In this document: positions 60,705 to 64,000 of the stretch, one piece after another
Numbering within the stretch: the first letter of the stretch is position 1
How the letters are laid out: every line of letters starts with the position of its first letter
Assembly (NCBI RefSeq): GCF_000331735.1
Contig: NC_020126.1
Location: 9,675,501 to 9,739,500, forward strand
Direction of reading: 5' to 3'
Length of the DNA stretch: 64,000 nucleotides
Origin: Myxococcus stipitatus DSM 14675
Lineage (GTDB): Bacteria > Myxococcota > Myxococcia > Myxococcales > Myxococcaceae
The notes under the pieces: model-generated
Told to the model about the DNA's origin: nothing
What the model saw: only the letters and a program-made list of their open reading frames with translations
Databases searched by the model: none
Program-made: the position numbers and the translations under genes

Positions 60705-62471
60705 TCACTCAGTGTCGTCAGAAGGTTCATCGTCCGAGGACATCGACTCGGATGGCGCGTGCTTGGCGAAGAGGTCCTCGCGCTGGTGGTAGTAGCCCAC
60801 GGCAAACAAGCCCTGTTCCTCCAGGAAGAAGATGCGTGGGAACACCTTGGAGTCGAGCAACGCCATGACCTCGCCCTTGATTCGCTCGAGGCGCTTGCCC
60901 GAGCCCTTCCTCTCGGACTCCGCCTTCGAGACGTGGTGCACGGAGAGCTGCAAGAGGCGAGGGAAGACAGTCATCGGGCTGCGTGAAGCCGCGCCGAAGT
61001 AGCGATCTCGGATGGTCGCGTTGATGTCTCCCTGCGCTGCCCCTTGCAACCGCTCCAGCACCGCGAACAGGCGTCCCAGAACATAGGGCTGCGACGAGTT
61101 TGTCTTGTCCAATGACACGGAGACCTCCAGGGAAGCGGTTCCACTTCGGGGAAGACGAATGAGGGTGGCCTTGATGAGCGCGACACGAAGGCGGAGTTGC
61201 TCGCGCTCGAACTTGTCGTCCGATGGCGGAAGCTGGAGCCGGTCCAACGCCGCGGAGAGAAGCTGTCGAGGAAACGGTTGGCCCCGAAGCGCCGCCCCCA
61301 ACATCCGCGTCGAGACATCGGGACTGAGCCCTCTTCCCGAGGGGGCTTCCACGGCCTTGAGCAGTCTCCAGACAGGGGTGGGTTTCTCCGCTGGACCTGC
61401 CCCCAACCGCAGGTCCGCGAAGTACCGCCGGAGATTCTGTTTCACTTCACCCACGCTCGTCTGGAACCAGTCACGTACCGCGACGCGGCCCGAGTTCCCC
61501 GCGAGCGTCACGGAATAGAACCTCCGCGTGTCCAGCGCACTCGGTTCCAGTCCTCGAAAAGGGGCCTCGAGATAGCGGCGAAGATCGACCTCCGACGGGT
61601 CCAGCCAGGAGAGGAGAGCGCACTCCTCCTTCGCCGTGCTGTTCGTCCAGAACACCAGCACCGAGTCGTCCCCCACCTGAATGCCCTGCCGGTAGCGGCG
61701 GTCCTCCGACTTCCGCAGCAGGTCGTTCAGCGCGAGCACGTACCCCAATGCCGCTTGTCGGGAGATGGGAGCGTTATCCCCCTGCTCGAATCCCTGGGAC
61801 TCGAACGCTCTGGCATTGAAGGACACCAGGGCCGCCCCAGCGCGCTGAGCCTCCGGCACGTTCTTCAACTTGGGATGTGTCTCCGCCAGCACGCCCGTCT
61901 TGCCGGTCACCAGGCACAGCCCCATTCGCCCTTGCGCCGCCTCCTCCGCCCCTCGCTTCTCCCACCAGTCACGGACCTCGGGCAGCAGGTGCACAGGCTC
62001 CAGCGAGTCCCCCACGACGAATGCGAGCATCTCCGAGCCCGTCCACTCCTCCTTCGCCCTCTCCGCGAGTGCCTGCTCCCTCGAAGCGTCGCTCGCCAGG
62101 AACAGCTCCACTGCTCGGAGCTCCGGAACATTCAGCTCCGAGACCGCCTCACGCACGAGCTTCAGGAAGGCTTCAAACCGCACCGCGCCCTTGCCCGCCT
62201 TTCCAGTCCGCGGCGCGGGCGCCTCCTCGTACCCCAGCACGTACTTCGAGTTGTCCGCCAGGAACCCCGCGGCGATGTTCACTGCCCGCTGTGGGATGCG
62301 GGGAATGAGCATGGAAACTCCCTTCCCACGCTCATCCTGGGTGGACTCCAACCCTTGGAACTTCCCCTTCGCACTCACCCGAATGAGGAAGTCCACCGGC
62401 CGATGCTCGTAGAGCGGGTCGTCCGCGAGGCCTCGCTCCTGTGCGAAGGCATTGAGTGCCGCCAGCATCAT
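60705..62471 (-). CDS. cas8c: Cascade large subunit Cas8c (Csd1 type)
   Basis: 588 aa from ATG 62471, which overlaps the cas5 stop (ATGA). Csd1-like start MMLAALNAFAQERGLADDPLYEHRPVDFLIRV, conserved FLADNSKYVLGYE and SFNARAFESQGFEQGDNAPISRQAALGYVLALNDLL. Needed for PAM recognition and target binding. An acidic tail (SMSSDDEPSDDTE) ends it. In I-C systems an internal start in this gene can produce a small Cas11c; GTG or ATG codons in the last third could serve, but no site is obvious. Confidence 0.95.
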   Translation of the reverse strand: MMLAALNAFAQERGLADDPLYEHRPVDFLIRVSAKGKFQGLESTQDERGKGVSMLIPRIPQRAVNIAAGFLADNSKYVLGYEEAPAPRTGKAGKGAVRFEAFLKLVREAVSELNVPELRAVELFLASDASREQALAERAKEEWTGSEMLAFVVGDSLEPVHLLPEVRDWWEKRGAEEAAQGRMGLCLVTGKTGVLAETHPKLKNVPEAQRAGAALVSFNARAFESQGFEQGDNAPISRQAALGYVLALNDLLRKSEDRRYRQGIQVGDDSVLVFWTNSTAKEECALLSWLDPSEVDLRRYLEAPFRGLEPSALDTRRFYSVTLAGNSGRVAVRDWFQTSVGEVKQNLRRYFADLRLGAGPAEKPTPVWRLLKAVEAPSGRGLSPDVSTRMLGAALRGQPFPRQLLSAALDRLQLPPSDDKFEREQLRLRVALIKATLIRLPRSGTASLEVSVSLDKTNSSQPYVLGRLFAVLERLQGAAQGDINATIRDRYFGAASRSPMTVFPRLLQLSVHHVSKAESERKGSGKRLERIKGEVMALLDSKVFPRIFFLEEQGLFAVGYYHQREDLFAKHAPSESMSSDDEPSDDTE

Positions 62472-63133
62472 GGCGTGCCTCCATTGCGCTCCAGCACCTG
62501 CGCCCATGGCGGCACCTGGAGCACGCCCCGGTCCAGGTACGCATCGAAGAACAGCGGCCGCGTCGCACGGCCCGAGTCACCGAAAGCGAAGTCGTAGAAC
62601 ATCAACCCCAGCGGCCTGCGCCCCACCGTGGCGTCCGAGGGCGTCAGGACATCAGGCGGAACCTCCACTCGCGCCGCGAACTCGCGGCAGCCCAGATAGG
62701 GCGCATGGAAGTACTGCCCCTTCTCCAACCGCCGCTCGAACATCTCCTCGAACTTGCGGAGGTTCTCCTCCGCTCCCGCCTTGCCTGGCACGAGAGAGAA
62801 GGACGCGGTGATGACGTAGTCCACGTCACGCAGCGCCACCGTGTTGCGCTGTGCCCGGTCCTCGTCCGCCGCGTAGTCGAACTTCCTCACCGTGGCGCGG
62901 CTGTTCACCTCGTTGCGCCGGAAGCTCATCCAGCGCACCGGCGCGATGACGGCAATCTCATGGACCTGCCAGCGAATCGCCGGCTTCCACAGAATCGCCT
63001 CCAGCACGCCCCGCGCCGCGGAAGGTGTCATCACCTCGTAGCTGACCCGCTCGGCTTTCATCTCGGGTCGCGTGAAGCACGCCACGGGCCCACGGGCCCG
63101 CACGCGGAATCGCTTGCTCGCTGCTGTCTTCAT
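62468..63133 (-). CDS. cas5c: Cas5c, predicted crRNA-processing endoribonuclease
   Basis: 221 aa from ATG 63133, 6 nt after AGGAG; an ATG at 63139 lies directly against it. I-C Cas5 (Dvulg) hallmarks: RVRARGPVACFTRPEMKAERVSYEVMTPSAARGVLEAILWKPAIRWQV, and C-terminal RPLGLMFYDFAF. In type I-C this protein replaces Cas6 and cuts the repeat stem-loop; the family's Tyr, Lys and His residues are expected in the N-terminal half. No cas6 is present. 12 nt after the cas3 stop. Confidence 0.95.
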   Translation of the reverse strand: MKTAASKRFRVRARGPVACFTRPEMKAERVSYEVMTPSAARGVLEAILWKPAIRWQVHEIAVIAPVRWMSFRRNEVNSRATVRKFDYAADEDRAQRNTVALRDVDYVITASFSLVPGKAGAEENLRKFEEMFERRLEKGQYFHAPYLGCREFAARVEVPPDVLTPSDATVGRRPLGLMFYDFAFGDSGRATRPLFFDAYLDRGVLQVPPWAQVLERNGGTP

Positions 63134-63145
63134 CCGCATCTCCTG

Positions 63146-64000
63146 TCAGCCGGGGATGAGCGTGCCCGGGTCGAGAACCCCGACCTTGTCGGGCATCAGG
63201 CCAAACCGAGGGTCGTATGCCGTGCTTCGATATTCCGGCCCCAGGAACACCACCGTGTCTGAAGCCACCTGGGCAAACTCCCGCGCGACCCACGCCTCGC
63301 GCACCTTGCGAGGCACCGTCACCGTGAAGCGCTGCAAGGCCCGCAGCCGCTCGCGCGATGGCCCTGCTTTCTTCAGCGCCTCCAACCACGGCTCGCAGCC
63401 CGCGTAAGGCACGACAACAGGCGCGCTCCACCCGTCCTCGACGAGCTTGAACTTCCCAGCGACCGCCTCGAACTGAAGCGTCTTGCGCGAGTCCTGGATG
63501 CCCTTGCCGTCACGGCTCGCGTTCGCATACAGCCGCTCGAAGAACAGCCGGAAGCTCTCGGGAGCGAAGAGGTCCAGGTCGGGCCGCTGCATCAACAACG
63601 TCCGAGTGACATCCACCGCCGCGCGGAGCACCCCCGGCGGAGGTGCCGTCTCCGCCTCATAGACACGAAGCTCCCCCAACCCAGCGAGGAGTCCCTCCCG
63701 ATTGCATCGTCCAGCGGCCTGCCCCAGCGCATCCATCCCCGCCATGCTTCGGTAGACAACGGCGAAGTCCAGGTCCACCCCAGCCTCCACCAACTGCGTC
63801 GCCACGAGCCGCACGGGCTCACCGCGCCGCTTGCGAGCCTTGATGTCCTCGAGCACCACCGCGCGATGCTCGGGGCACATCAACGCGGACAAGTGCAGGG
63901 GCCTCCCCTCCCCGCCCACCAGCGCATCCACCAAGGCACAGAGCCTGCGCGCGTCGTCGCGCCGATGAACCACCACGAGCACGTCCTGCTCACGCGCCAC
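63146..64000 (-). CDS. cas3: Cas3 helicase-nuclease, C-terminal part (5' end outside window)
   Basis: 284 residues visible, cut by the window edge. Contains the second RecA domain of a superfamily 2 helicase: LVVVHRRDDARRLCALV (motif IV), LVATQLVEAGVDLDFAVVYR (motif V) and GQAAGRCNREG (motif VI), followed by the accessory C-terminal domain. The HD nuclease and motifs I-III should lie beyond 64000. Cas3 unwinds and degrades DNA marked by Cascade. First gene of the cas operon on this strand. Confidence 0.93.
   Translation of the reverse strand: MAREQDVLVVVHRRDDARRLCALVDALVGGEGRPLHLSALMCPEHRAVVLEDIKARKRRGEPVRLVATQLVEAGVDLDFAVVYRSMAGMDALGQAAGRCNREGLLAGLGELRVYEAETAPPPGVLRAAVDVTRTLLMQRPDLDLFAPESFRLFFERLYANASRDGKGIQDSRKTLQFEAVAGKFKLVEDGWSAPVVVPYAGCEPWLEALKKAGPSRERLRALQRFTVTVPRKVREAWVAREFAQVASDTVVFLGPEYRSTAYDPRFGLMPDKVGVLDPGTLIPG

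Overview
The window is very GC-rich, with strong G/C preference at third codon positions. It is crowded with histidine kinases, Ser/Thr kinase-type signalling, lipoproteins and exported proteins of no known family. That style, together with MXAN_0976/0977-type (MbnP/MbnH) genes, a PilZ protein of myxobacterial type and a TonB receptor with a fused TonB domain, points to a myxobacterium (Myxococcaceae/Archangiaceae). This assignment is inference; there is no rRNA in the window.

Layout. 1-1.4 kb: end of a chemotaxis cluster (3' end of a CheA-CheY hybrid, then CheB). 1.5-11 kb: sensor kinases, two K+/H+ antiporters (NhaP2 and Kef types), a secreted GH16 glycanase, and a response-regulator/PilZ pair preceded by a striking folded leader. 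12-17.7 kb: fatty-acid desaturase, RCC1-repeat lipoprotein translationally coupled to a DUF1111 di-haem protein, and a Fur-family regulator. 17.8-24.6 kb: trypsin-like lipoprotein protease, exported proteins, sensor kinase, metallophosphoesterase, DoxX. 24.8-28.3 kb: an outer-membrane-type protein and a lipoprotein in one operon with a RegB/RegA redox two-component system. 28.3-29.6 kb: a tandem pair of unknown paralogous exported proteins. 29.9-35.6 kb: four consecutive exported proteins ending in a protein with a PT-TG-like pre-toxin region, a candidate undescribed secreted system. 35.7-40 kb: WD40 protein, mbnH/mbnP pair, and a lipoprotein with eight perfect STNGL repeats. 40-47.2 kb: two sensor kinases and a TonB-dependent receptor. 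47.5-55.9 kb: small membrane protein, XRE regulator with a 14-bp palindrome at its promoter, a lipoprotein/TPR pair, a protein kinase, a response regulator, an RsbR-like sensor kinase, a RelE/ParE-like protein, a barrel protein and a YqiA-like esterase.

55.9-64 kb: a type I-C CRISPR-Cas locus on the minus strand: cas3 (cut by the window edge), cas5c, cas8c, cas7, cas4, cas1, cas2, leader, then the array. The array holds 22 readable 37-nt repeats plus one fossil repeat at the leader-distal end; the oldest units are visibly decayed. Adjacent cas genes overlap by 4 nt or are closely spaced, so they are probably co-transcribed, with Cas5c expected to process the crRNA.

Most likely novelties are the folded leader upstream of the PilZ gene, the exported PT-TG gene set, the tandem unknown paralogues, the RegBA-linked envelope operon and the STNGL repeat protein.
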